A DNA stretch of 64,000 nucleotides from Phocaeicola plebeius DSM 17135. GTDB lineage: Bacteria > Bacteroidota > Bacteroidia > Bacteroidales > Bacteroidaceae. The notes beneath the pieces were generated by a model, which saw nothing but the letters and a program-made list of their open reading frames with translations, made no database searches and was not told where the DNA came from. The stretch is from the NCBI RefSeq assembly GCF_000187895.1, contig NZ_DS990118.1, forward strand, positions 124,001-188,000, read 5' to 3'. Positions 50,509-59,487 of this stretch are shown here, piece after piece. The position numbers and the translations under genes were made by a program. How positions within the stretch are numbered: position 1 is the first letter of the stretch; the number at the start of each line of letters is the position of its first letter.

Positions 50509-53500
50509 TTAGAATGTAACATTTACTCCAAAATTATAGATTCTCTGAATAGGATACCATGAACCGTTTCCATTACCCGTTTCCGGATCCATATTCACAT
50601 CACCCAGTTTATCAAAGGTCAGCAAGTTCATACCTTGTACATAGAAACGTACCTGCTGCAAGTGTGCCTTTTGAATCAACTTCTGCGGCAAAGAATAACC
50701 TATTTCAATATTTTTCAGACGCAAGTAAGAAGCATCATACAAGAATAAACTACTAGATGCATTCTTGTTGTTCGGATGGTTGCCTAAATGAAGGGCTGGA
50801 TACGATGCATCCGGATTATCTGGTGTCCATGAATCCAAGTGCATAGCTTTTACTTTACCCATATTATTACCCTGCGCGCCCATTACCGGGAAATCCCATA
50901 CAGCCGGACCACTTAACTGTAATGACGTCAAAGCTGCTCCTTGGAAAAGCACGCTCAAATCCCAGCCTTTATAAGACAAACCCAAAGGAATACCAAACTG
51001 CAATTCTGGAGTCTTCGGATTTCCCATTGCCTTCATATCATGCTGATCATCTATTTTCCCATCATTATTTAAATCTTTATATACCACATCACCTGGTGAT
51101 AATGTACCCCAAGGCTGGAATCCAGCTCCATCATTCATTGCATTCAGTTTATCAGCTTCAGCCTGATCTTTTACAAAATGGTCTACTTCGTATACAAAAT
51201 ATTCACCTACCCGATGTCCTGTACGTTGCATCCAAGGAACAGCACGGTCAATTTCCATCATATCTAAGATTTTATTACGGGCAAACCCTGCATTAAAACG
51301 GATATAATAGTTAAAATTACGTCCTATTCTGTCGTTCCATCCTAATTCCAAATCAAAACCACGATTAATTACCGTTCCTGCATTTACATAAGAAGATGTT
51401 TTTCCGAAGATATCAGGAATACCCACTACATCGCTACCTCCCGTATTCGTAATAATATCCCAACGTTTCTCATAGAATGCATCAATTGACAAGCTTAAAC
51501 GGTTATTCAGCATATTCATGTCAATACCTGCATTATACTTAATTCCTCGCTCCCATGTCAAATCAGGATTTGCTAAATCGCCTTCCTGCAAACCACCTCC
51601 CATAGACTGGTTATAGTTTGTTCCTGTATTCCAAGAGCTTGCGTTGGTTCCATTATAATATTGAACATACAAGAATCGCCCAATTCCCTGGTCGTTACCA
51701 ACCCAACCGACAGAACCTCTTAGTTTCAAGTGATCCAACCATCCTTTAGTACCACTCATAAAACGTTCTTCCGTTGGCACCCATCCGATAGAGAATGACG
51801 GAAATACGCCGTAACGATGTGCCTTGCTAAAGTTCTCAGAACCATTGATACCGACATTAGCTTCAAACAAATATTTATTCTCATAGTCATAGGTAGCACG
51901 TGCTGCAAATCCCTGATAACGGTAAGCAACCTCATTTCCTATTGTACGCTGTGAACGATGCATCGTAAACATTCCTGAAACATTGTGACCACCAAAACTA
52001 CGCTGATAATCTAACTTTGCCTGCATATATACACGTGCAATAGCCATACTAGCCTGATAGCTGTTCTGTTTCGTATTGTCTACTGTAAAGTTAGATATAG
52101 CCGGAGTATAAGCACCGCTATATCTTACTCTATCTGGAGTAGCATAAATACCCAGTCCTTCACTTGGATAGAATGTGGCATATCCACCATACTCTTCATT
52201 ATTAGCTACTTTTCGAGGAATAGACCGGTCAATGGCATGAGTTTCTTCAATGTCATAAGAGAACATACCTTCTACTTTCAGACCTTTCGTAATAAAGTCC
52301 AGTTTATGCCCAATTACAAAGTTTCCTTGGAAATTAATCTTATGGGTCGTCTTGTAACCCATATAAGCAATTTCTCCTAAAATGTTCTTTGTGTACTGGC
52401 TATCACCAAATAAAAGACCATTCGGATGATCCGTATAGTAAGTTTCATTGCTCGGATGACCATTCCGTTCCAATACTACTGGATAAATTGGAGGAGTGGT
52501 GTTAGCTGTAAAAATGATATTTCCAGAGCCTCCTCCCGATTCATTCATATCTGTAATCTGTCCACCAAGGTTAACACTTACATAGAAATTCTTAGTGATA
52601 TCAATATCCAAACTTGTACGTAAATTATAGCGTTTAAAACCACCATTCGTACTGTAAGCATCATTCAAGTCTGAATACCGATAGTTTCCATCCTGATTAA
52701 AATAACCAATCATAGCAAAATAACGAGCACGCTCACTACCTCCACGTAACGACAAGGTATAATTCTGCTGAATAGCCGGACGGAAGGCATAGTCAAACAA
52801 ATCAATATTATAACCTAAGCCATCGGTATTGTCACCTTTAGCACGTGCCCAATTGTTGATCATTTCATCAGAGAATAATTTAGACTGAACAGCCGGATCT
52901 GTTTCCCATCCCGGGTTGTCATTTTTCAGTGCCTGATTGTACAAGCGGGCATAATCGGCCGATCCAAGATAATCAGGGTACGATACAGGTTCTGCCAGAC
53001 CTACTTGTGCCTTAAACTCTACGGTCGGCTTTGACTGCGATACACCTCGCTTTGTAGTCACAATTACCACACCATTTGCACCTCGAATACCATATACAGC
53101 GGTAGCCGAAGCATCTTTTAAGATAGAGAATGTCTCTATTTCATTCGGGTCCAAGTTAGAAAGACTTCTTTCTACACCATCCACAATCACAATAGGAGAT
53201 TGTGCTCCAGAATTATATGATGACAAACCGCGTACGGCAAAACTTGCGACGTCTTTACCAGGTTCACCACCACCAAACTGAGTCACTGTCAAACCCGGTA
53301 AACGGCCAGCTAACGCGTTGGTGATATTAGCACTCGGACTTTGAGAAAGCTCTTTCACATTTACAGAAGCCACAGAACCTGTCAAAGTCGTTTTCTTCTG
53401 TGAACCATAACCAATCACCACTACTTCTTGTAATGTCTTTGAATCTTCTACCAAAGTAACATTCACCTGACGTTGTCCTTTTAAAGGAACATCCTTTGTT

Positions 53501-53808
53501 GTATATCCAATAAAAGAAACTGTCAATACCGCATCTTCATAAGGAACTGTCAACGTAAAGTTACCATCCATATCCGTAATCGTTCCTAAACTAGTTCCTT
53601 TTACCATAATATTAGCTCCAATCACAGGTAGATTATCTTCATCAATGACTGTTCCTTTTACAACTATCCCTTTCGACTGCTCTACTCCATGTGCCATAGC
53701 CGAACTGTCAATAGCCCAACTAGGTGAAGAGAACAAGCACAGAAAGGCCATCGGATACACCAAGCGCATACACCTGAATTGCTTTCTTTTTAATTTTAGA
53801 TCTTTCAT
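50509..53808 (-). CDS. SusC/RagA-family TonB-dependent outer-membrane transporter
   Basis: A 1099-residue transporter. Signal peptide (about 1-32), a carboxypeptidase-D-like domain (VVKGTVIDEDNLPVIGANIM), a TonB-box-like VVVIGYGSQ, the plug motif KDASATAVYGIRGANGVVIV and a barrel ending FGVNVTF. The ATG at 53808 gives a conventional signal peptide; an in-frame ATG at 53832 adds eight residues. It is coupled to the upstream GH92 gene (35-nt gap) and to SusD downstream. Its length exceeds starch SusC by about 95 residues. Confidence 0.94.
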   Translation of the reverse strand: MKDLKLKRKQFRCMRLVYPMAFLCLFSSPSWAIDSSAMAHGVEQSKGIVVKGTVIDEDNLPVIGANIMVKGTSLGTITDMDGNFTLTVPYEDAVLTVSFIGYTTKDVPLKGQRQVNVTLVEDSKTLQEVVVIGYGSQKKTTLTGSVASVNVKELSQSPSANITNALAGRLPGLTVTQFGGGEPGKDVASFAVRGLSSYNSGAQSPIVIVDGVERSLSNLDPNEIETFSILKDASATAVYGIRGANGVVIVTTKRGVSQSKPTVEFKAQVGLAEPVSYPDYLGSADYARLYNQALKNDNPGWETDPAVQSKLFSDEMINNWARAKGDNTDGLGYNIDLFDYAFRPAIQQNYTLSLRGGSERARYFAMIGYFNQDGNYRYSDLNDAYSTNGGFKRYNLRTSLDIDITKNFYVSVNLGGQITDMNESGGGSGNIIFTANTTPPIYPVVLERNGHPSNETYYTDHPNGLLFGDSQYTKNILGEIAYMGYKTTHKINFQGNFVIGHKLDFITKGLKVEGMFSYDIEETHAIDRSIPRKVANNEEYGGYATFYPSEGLGIYATPDRVRYSGAYTPAISNFTVDNTKQNSYQASMAIARVYMQAKLDYQRSFGGHNVSGMFTMHRSQRTIGNEVAYRYQGFAARATYDYENKYLFEANVGINGSENFSKAHRYGVFPSFSIGWVPTEERFMSGTKGWLDHLKLRGSVGWVGNDQGIGRFLYVQYYNGTNASSWNTGTNYNQSMGGGLQEGDLANPDLTWERGIKYNAGIDMNMLNNRLSLSIDAFYEKRWDIITNTGGSDVVGIPDIFGKTSSYVNAGTVINRGFDLELGWNDRIGRNFNYYIRFNAGFARNKILDMMEIDRAVPWMQRTGHRVGEYFVYEVDHFVKDQAEADKLNAMNDGAGFQPWGTLSPGDVVYKDLNNDGKIDDQHDMKAMGNPKTPELQFGIPLGLSYKGWDLSVLFQGAALTSLQLSGPAVWDFPVMGAQGNNMGKVKAMHLDSWTPDNPDASYPALHLGNHPNNKNASSSLFLYDASYLRLKNIEIGYSLPQKLIQKAHLQQVRFYVQGMNLLTFDKLGDVNMDPETGNGNGSWYPIQRIYNFGVNVTF

Positions 53809-53843
53809 AGGTTCACTTTTAAAGTTAAACATTAAAAACTATT

Positions 53844-56159
53844 TCATTCTTCTACTTGATATACATCTGTTTTCCCTGGTAAGGAAATAGAAGGAGGAAT
53901 ATCTCCTTTAGCCACTCCTCTTTTGTAAGAAGGCTTTTCACTCATGACAAAATGTAGTGTTACTCCCTCTTTTACCATGTCGTACGGCAAATAGGATTTC
54001 GTATATTTCTGTCCGTTCACATACAGGTCCTTTACGTAAACTGCCTCTTCTGACCAACCTTCCGTGGTCATCTTTATCTGCTTGCCATTGCTCAATGTCA
54101 CCGTCAGACTCTTGACACAAGGCGAACCGATGTTATAAAAATTACTGGAAGGAGCTACCGGATAAAATCCCAGACAGTTGAACATATACCATGCCGACAT
54201 TTGGCCGCAATCGTCATTTCCACTCAGCGAGCCCGGCTCATTGCCATAGAAACGGGAGGCAATCTCACGCACCCAATACTGACATTTCCAAGGCTGACCT
54301 AAATAGTTATAGAGATAGGCTACATGATGACAAGGCTCATTTCCATGCCAATATCCGCCAATGCGTCCTTGGATATCGTGAGCGCCAGGAATATCTTCAG
54401 GCAATTCTACAGTAAACAATTCATCCAGCCGCTTCTGGAAAAGTTTCTTTCCAGCCAGATTAATATATCCCTGTACATCGTGAGGTACATACCAGGTGTA
54501 CTGCATGGTAAACCCTTCAGTGATGTCTCCCCATCCATGTACAGAACCCGGGCCCTGATAGGCTATCGGACTGAATGGGGTACGCCATTCACCTTTACTA
54601 TCCCTTCCGCGCATGTATTTCGTTTCCGGATCGACCAAGGTCTGGTAAGAAAGCGAACGGTTCAGGAAGTACTTATAATCCTCTGTCTTACCCAATGCCT
54701 TGGCAGCCTGCGCAATACAGTAGTCATCATAAGCATACTCCAGTGTCTTTGAAACAGATTCAGCTTCCTTGTCAAAAGGAACATAGCCATTCTCACGGTA
54801 TTCCGGCAGACAGTCATAGTGTTCGTTCATCGCCGTAGTCTTCATGGCCTCATAGGCACGTTCGTAATCAAAACCTTTTACGCTCTTCACAATCATATCT
54901 GCCAGTACGGATACAGCATGGTAACCAATCATGCACCAGGTTTCATTGCCATAGAAAGACCATATCGGCAGCATCTTCTCCACACTCTTGTCATAATGGG
55001 CCAGCATCGAATTGGCGATGTCTGCATTGACATCCTGATGCACTAGGTTAAACCAGGGATGCAAGGCACGGTATGTATCCCACAATGAGAAGACGGTATA
55101 ATTGGTAAAACCCTCGGCTTTCTCAATGTTCTTATCCAACCCTCTGAACTGGCCGTCTGCATCCTGAAAAACAAACGGATGCAGCGCTGCACGATAGGCA
55201 GCCGTATAAAAAGCTTCCTTCACTTCCGGTTGGGCCTCAATCTGATACTTGGACAATTCCTTTTCCCACAGACCGACTCCCTTTTCACGTAAAGCATCGA
55301 ATGTCATACCGTTCAGCTCCTGTAAGTTCAGTGTCGCTCCAGCAGTGCTGACAGCCGATACCGATGTCTTCACAATCACTTCTTCTCCCTCTTCGGCTGC
55401 AAAAGAGATACAAGCCATCAGATTCTTTCCCCACGCTTCATAGCAACTGCGGAAACGGGAAGTGTTATAGATAACCGGTTTTTTATCCTGCATGATACGC
55501 AGGTTTTTCAGTTTCTTAGAAAATACTGCGGTAAAATAGACATGACGTTCCGGTCCCCAGCCCTTTACCAGCTTGTAACCTGTCAGGGTAGAGTCATTCT
55601 CCATACGCAGATTTGACCATTCACAATTCTGCCAAAGGGTATGGTTCATGTCAATCATGATAAATGCCTTGTCCGACTTAGGATAGGTGAAACGGAACAT
55701 GCCACTACGTAATCCAGCTGTCATTTCAGCTTTCACACCGTAATCAGACAGCTCTACGGCATAATAATTAGGAGAAGCCCACTCCTTCTCATGAGAATAG
55801 CGCGAACGATAACCTTCTGTGGGGTTCTCCCGTGTACCCGGATCGAGTTTCATCTCCCCGGTTCCAGGTATGAACAAGAAATCACCCAAATCAGGAATTC
55901 CTGTTCCGCTCAAGTGTGTCAGACTGAATCCCAGAATGGAAGTGTGATTATACTTGTATCCGGCCGCTGCATCATAGAACTTGGCATCCGTATCCGGACT
56001 TATCTGTATGCCTCCAAACGGAATCTGTGCACCCGGATAAACATTGCCGTAACCATCAGTTCCGATCATCGGATTGACATACTGTGTCAGACTTTCAGCT
56101 GAAAGCGAACACACCGGAAAAGCTGTACACAAAAAGAATATTTTAAGAATACGCTTCAT
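53844..56159 (-). CDS. GH92 exo-alpha-mannosidase, secreted (second of two)
   Basis: A 771-residue calcium-dependent inverting mannosidase with a signal peptide (MKRILKIFFLCTAFPVCSLSAES). GH92 landmarks are YVNPMIGTDGYGNVYPGAQIPFG at the N-terminus, GYWHGNEPCHHVAYLYNY and SLSGNDDCGQMSAWYMFN near the C-terminus (the paired Asp are the expected base region). The acid-glutamate region reads WGDITEGFTMQYTWYVPHD, unlike its paralogue (EGNSWNFSF), so linkage preference probably differs. The TTG at 56165 is rejected in favour of the ATG at 56159. It is followed by susC and preceded by the small HELTH lipoprotein. Confidence 0.93.
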   Translation of the reverse strand: MKRILKIFFLCTAFPVCSLSAESLTQYVNPMIGTDGYGNVYPGAQIPFGGIQISPDTDAKFYDAAAGYKYNHTSILGFSLTHLSGTGIPDLGDFLFIPGTGEMKLDPGTRENPTEGYRSRYSHEKEWASPNYYAVELSDYGVKAEMTAGLRSGMFRFTYPKSDKAFIMIDMNHTLWQNCEWSNLRMENDSTLTGYKLVKGWGPERHVYFTAVFSKKLKNLRIMQDKKPVIYNTSRFRSCYEAWGKNLMACISFAAEEGEEVIVKTSVSAVSTAGATLNLQELNGMTFDALREKGVGLWEKELSKYQIEAQPEVKEAFYTAAYRAALHPFVFQDADGQFRGLDKNIEKAEGFTNYTVFSLWDTYRALHPWFNLVHQDVNADIANSMLAHYDKSVEKMLPIWSFYGNETWCMIGYHAVSVLADMIVKSVKGFDYERAYEAMKTTAMNEHYDCLPEYRENGYVPFDKEAESVSKTLEYAYDDYCIAQAAKALGKTEDYKYFLNRSLSYQTLVDPETKYMRGRDSKGEWRTPFSPIAYQGPGSVHGWGDITEGFTMQYTWYVPHDVQGYINLAGKKLFQKRLDELFTVELPEDIPGAHDIQGRIGGYWHGNEPCHHVAYLYNYLGQPWKCQYWVREIASRFYGNEPGSLSGNDDCGQMSAWYMFNCLGFYPVAPSSNFYNIGSPCVKSLTVTLSNGKQIKMTTEGWSEEAVYVKDLYVNGQKYTKSYLPYDMVKEGVTLHFVMSEKPSYKRGVAKGDIPPSISLPGKTDVYQVEE

Positions 56160-56175
56160 AACCAACTGTTTTTTA

Positions 56176-56970
56176 CTATTCCTGAATATCGCCTACAGCC
56201 ACCTGATATTCATGCCACAAGCTGTCTATATCATACTCATTTCCTAACGCATACTTAATCGCTCCATCAAACGACCAGGGAACGACCTCCAACGTGCTCC
56301 GATTGAACTTGCGCAAGAAATCTTTGTCCTTATTGTCTTTCAACCAAACAAAGAAATATCCTGTAGTACGATATCCGTCCATATAATTTCCTCCTTTCGG
56401 ACGGTCAGCCGGAGTAAAGCCACCATTTGCCACACGTACGGCATCAGCCATACCCTCAATAAAGGCCCAGAACACACGGTTGGTTCCATAGCTTCCTATT
56501 CCCTGCGGTTCCAACTGATAGGCATGAGTCAGTTCATGCAGCAGAACACCTCTGGTTTCGAAAAACAATTTTGCCGTGTCATTAGCAGCAAACGATTTCT
56601 CGATATGACGGGTACTATAGAAGATACTTACTACCCCATTTCCACCATCCTTAGCCGAGACTCCTTCTATATCCTGCAACGAATAGTGAATGGTATCTAC
56701 TGGAACAATGCTGTCCGACGGAGCATCATACAATGTGGCTAACACCGTACGAGCCTGTTCTGCAATGTAATCCTGCGGATGAGTCACAATACGATGGTAG
56801 ACCTTTGAGCCTTCTGTCTCGGGCGCCTGGTCATCGAATACAATATAACCTACAGGATAATCCTTCCAGATATCCACCGTTTTCTCCTCTGAATTTGACT
56901 GATGCCCGGTGCAGGCCGAGATTCCGGCCAACCCAAAGGCTATACCGGCCAATAACAATTGTGCTTTCAT
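56176..56970 (-). CDS. Basic-secretory-protein-type HExxH lipoprotein (putative peptidase)
   Basis: A 264-residue lipoprotein (lipobox LAGISACT). It is a minimal basic secretory protein domain: GVLLHELTHAYQ at about residues 148-159, FWAFIEGMADAVRVANGG near 168-185 (the EG-AD segment typical of the family), YFFVWLKDNKDKDFLRKF and a closing ALGNEYDIDSLWHEYQ. It lacks the N-terminal Ig-like module of its relative at 45681-46889. It lies between two GH92 genes (2-nt and 16-nt gaps), so it must be co-expressed with them. Peptidase activity is expected from the zinc motif but not proven by it. Confidence 0.82.
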   Translation of the reverse strand: MKAQLLLAGIAFGLAGISACTGHQSNSEEKTVDIWKDYPVGYIVFDDQAPETEGSKVYHRIVTHPQDYIAEQARTVLATLYDAPSDSIVPVDTIHYSLQDIEGVSAKDGGNGVVSIFYSTRHIEKSFAANDTAKLFFETRGVLLHELTHAYQLEPQGIGSYGTNRVFWAFIEGMADAVRVANGGFTPADRPKGGNYMDGYRTTGYFFVWLKDNKDKDFLRKFNRSTLEVVPWSFDGAIKYALGNEYDIDSLWHEYQVAVGDIQE

Positions 56971-56972
56971 AC

Positions 56973-59306
56973 TTATTTAATTCCGTTAGTTAATGAATAA
57001 GGTTTATACTCTGTTTTTTGTCCTCTTTTCTTGTTCGGAGAGGCTCCCATCTTAAACTCCCATACACCGCCTTCCAGCAGGTCTGCATGAGTGACATACA
57101 GTTTTTCGTATTTCTTTCCGTTAATGGTCAGTGACTGTACGTAACGCCGGCTGTCGCTTACACCAGGAGCTTTGATTTCCAGCGTCTTTCCATTAGGAAG
57201 ATGTAGTTTCAGATAAGGGAAATAGGGAGCTCCAAGTACATACTGGTCCGTTCCAGGACAAACAGGATAAAAGCCCATCACCGTAAACATGTACCAGGCT
57301 GACATCTGACCGCAGTCATCATTTCCTCCTAACCCGTTGATATCATTGCGATACATCCGGTCTACAATCTCACGTGTCCAGAACTGTGTTTTCCAAGGCT
57401 GTGAGGTCCAGGCATACAGATAAGGAATGTGATGACTGGGTTCATTGCCGTGTACATAACCGCCTATCAGACCTTCTTCCGTAATATCCTCATTCTTTTC
57501 ATAATATTTTTTTGGAAGATGCATCTCAAAAAGCTCATTCAGACGATTCAGGAAAACTTTCTCTCCTCCCATCAAGTCCATCACACCGTATACATCATGA
57601 GGTACATGAAAAGAGAAGTTCCATGAATTTCCTTCAATAAATCCTTCCCCATGTGTCTGCAAAGGATCAAAATCCGACTTAAAGTTTCCTATTGCATCAC
57701 GTGGACAGGCAAAGCCTCTTTTCTTATCAAACACATTACGGTAATTCAAGGCACGGGCATAATATTTCTTGGCAATATCTTCTTTGCCAGCCTGCAAGGC
57801 CGTCTGATAGATAGCCCAGTCGTCATACGCAAACTCCAGGGTAGAGGAAACTGCCGTACTGCTCTTTTCAAAAGGGATATACCCAAGTTTCTTGTAGTCA
57901 TCCAAATGGTCATAATAATCAACATTCGATGTTTCTACCATCGCCTGCAAGGCTGCCTCTTTCTCCGTTACAACCTTCTTGGCTATGGCATCAGCCAGTA
58001 CAGGCACGGCATGATACCCACTCATGCACCAGTTTTCATTTCCCATCAGGCTCCATACCGGCAGCATTTTATGTACACTCTGCTGCTGATGTGCAATCAT
58101 GGACTTTACCATATCTGCATTTTGCAAAGGGGTTACCAGGTTCAAGAACGGATGTTCCGCACGATAGGTATCCCACAGAGAAAAAATCGTATAATTGGTA
58201 AATCCATCCGCCCGATGCACATTATGGTCAAGCCCGCGATAATGCCCGTCCACATCCATATACACGGAAGGGTTAATCATCGTATGATACAGCGAAGTAT
58301 AGAACATGGCCTTCTGGTCTTCCGTTCCTTCTATTTCAAACTGCTCCAGCTTTTCATTCCAGGCTTCTGATGCTTCCGCTACTACCTGCTCAAAGCTTTT
58401 TCCACCAGCTTCTGCCAATAAATTTTTCAGCGCCCCCTCCGTGCTGACAGCCGAAAGAGCCACTTTTACCACCAGCTCCTTATCGGAAGAAGTGTCAAAA
58501 TTAAAATAAGAAACCACAGCACGTCCGCCTATTTCCGGGAAGTTACGATCCATCTTAAAACGTCTCCAGAAACCCGTATAAACCGGTTTCTTTTTATCTA
58601 CATACCCGTAATCTTTTATCGGCTGTGAGAAAGAAATGGCAAAATACGTATAGTTCGTCCGGGCCCATCCGTTGGTTATCCGATAACCGGTCAGCAACGT
58701 ATCATTCTCCACCCTCAGATGACTCCAGAGCACCTTTCCATCATAATTATAAATGCCATGATTCAAATCAAGAACAATACGCCCGTCAGAGGAAGGGTAA
58801 GTATATTTATGAATACCGACACGAGGAGTAGCTGTAAGCTGAGCCTTTATCTGATAATCTTCCAGCTCTACTTCATAATATCCAGCCGATGCGTGCTCAG
58901 TGGAGTGATTATAACGCGAACGGTATCCTTCATCCGGATGAGAAGCACGTCCCGGATTCAGTTTCAGCTCTCCCACCGTCGGCATAATCAACATATCCCC
59001 CAAGTCGGAATGCCCCGTACCACTTAAATGTGTATGACTAAACCCTACAATAGTAGGATCTGAATATTGATAACCGGCACAATACTTATATACGTCCTTC
59101 TGGTATTCTCCATTTACATTATGAGGAATGGTATCAGTATCCGGACTAAGCTGTATCAAGCCAAAAGGTACACAAGCGCCAGGGAAAGTATGTCCCATCC
59201 CATTGGTCCCAATAATTGGATTTACATAATCTACTGCCTTTTGTTGAGCAAATACCGGAGAAGAGAGCAGTCCGGCAAGCAAGCAAAAATATATTTTCCG
59301 AAACAT
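56973..59306 (-). CDS. GH92 exo-alpha-mannosidase, secreted (first of two)
   Basis: A 777-residue enzyme with a signal peptide (MFRKIYFCLLAGLLSSPVFA). GH92 landmarks are YVNPIIGTNGMGHTFPGACV, GYVHGNEPSHHIPYLYAW and GLGGNDDCGQMSAWYMFT. The acid region is GFIEGNSWNFSFHVPHD. The ATG at 59306 gives the signal peptide; in-frame GTG at 59351 and ATG at 59336 would add a non-signal tail. It begins 181 nt behind the GH20 gene with no TAnnTTTG box in the gap, so it is probably in the same operon. Together with its paralogue and the GH20 it would trim mannose and GlcNAc from N-glycan-like structures. Confidence 0.93.
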   Translation of the reverse strand: MFRKIYFCLLAGLLSSPVFAQQKAVDYVNPIIGTNGMGHTFPGACVPFGLIQLSPDTDTIPHNVNGEYQKDVYKYCAGYQYSDPTIVGFSHTHLSGTGHSDLGDMLIMPTVGELKLNPGRASHPDEGYRSRYNHSTEHASAGYYEVELEDYQIKAQLTATPRVGIHKYTYPSSDGRIVLDLNHGIYNYDGKVLWSHLRVENDTLLTGYRITNGWARTNYTYFAISFSQPIKDYGYVDKKKPVYTGFWRRFKMDRNFPEIGGRAVVSYFNFDTSSDKELVVKVALSAVSTEGALKNLLAEAGGKSFEQVVAEASEAWNEKLEQFEIEGTEDQKAMFYTSLYHTMINPSVYMDVDGHYRGLDHNVHRADGFTNYTIFSLWDTYRAEHPFLNLVTPLQNADMVKSMIAHQQQSVHKMLPVWSLMGNENWCMSGYHAVPVLADAIAKKVVTEKEAALQAMVETSNVDYYDHLDDYKKLGYIPFEKSSTAVSSTLEFAYDDWAIYQTALQAGKEDIAKKYYARALNYRNVFDKKRGFACPRDAIGNFKSDFDPLQTHGEGFIEGNSWNFSFHVPHDVYGVMDLMGGEKVFLNRLNELFEMHLPKKYYEKNEDITEEGLIGGYVHGNEPSHHIPYLYAWTSQPWKTQFWTREIVDRMYRNDINGLGGNDDCGQMSAWYMFTVMGFYPVCPGTDQYVLGAPYFPYLKLHLPNGKTLEIKAPGVSDSRRYVQSLTINGKKYEKLYVTHADLLEGGVWEFKMGASPNKKRGQKTEYKPYSLTNGIK

Positions 59307-59349
59307 ACTAAAAATAAGGTTTAAACTCCTTCTCATGTCATCATATAGC

Positions 59350-59370
59350 ACTATAACCAGACTATAACCA
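59350..59370. repeat. Direct repeat upstream of the first GH92 gene
   Basis: ACTATAACCA occurs at 59350-59359 and again at 59361-59370, an exact 10-mer repeated with an 11-bp period, close to one helical turn. It lies 44-64 nt upstream of the GH92 ATG in a gap without a recognisable -7 box, so it may be a regulator site or chance. Confidence 0.4.
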
Positions 59371-59487
59371 CGACATAATCAGATAATTATCAATATATTA
59401 AAAACACCTATCAAAAAAAACTCATATACAATGCGAACTTAAACAATGTGCCTTCCCTATAACTCAGGCCTTTGCTACAACTTTACT

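Noticed and set aside
59307-59351. N-terminal extension of the first GH92 from a GTG at 59351
   Set aside because: The extension has no signal character, while the ATG at 59306 starts a textbook signal peptide.
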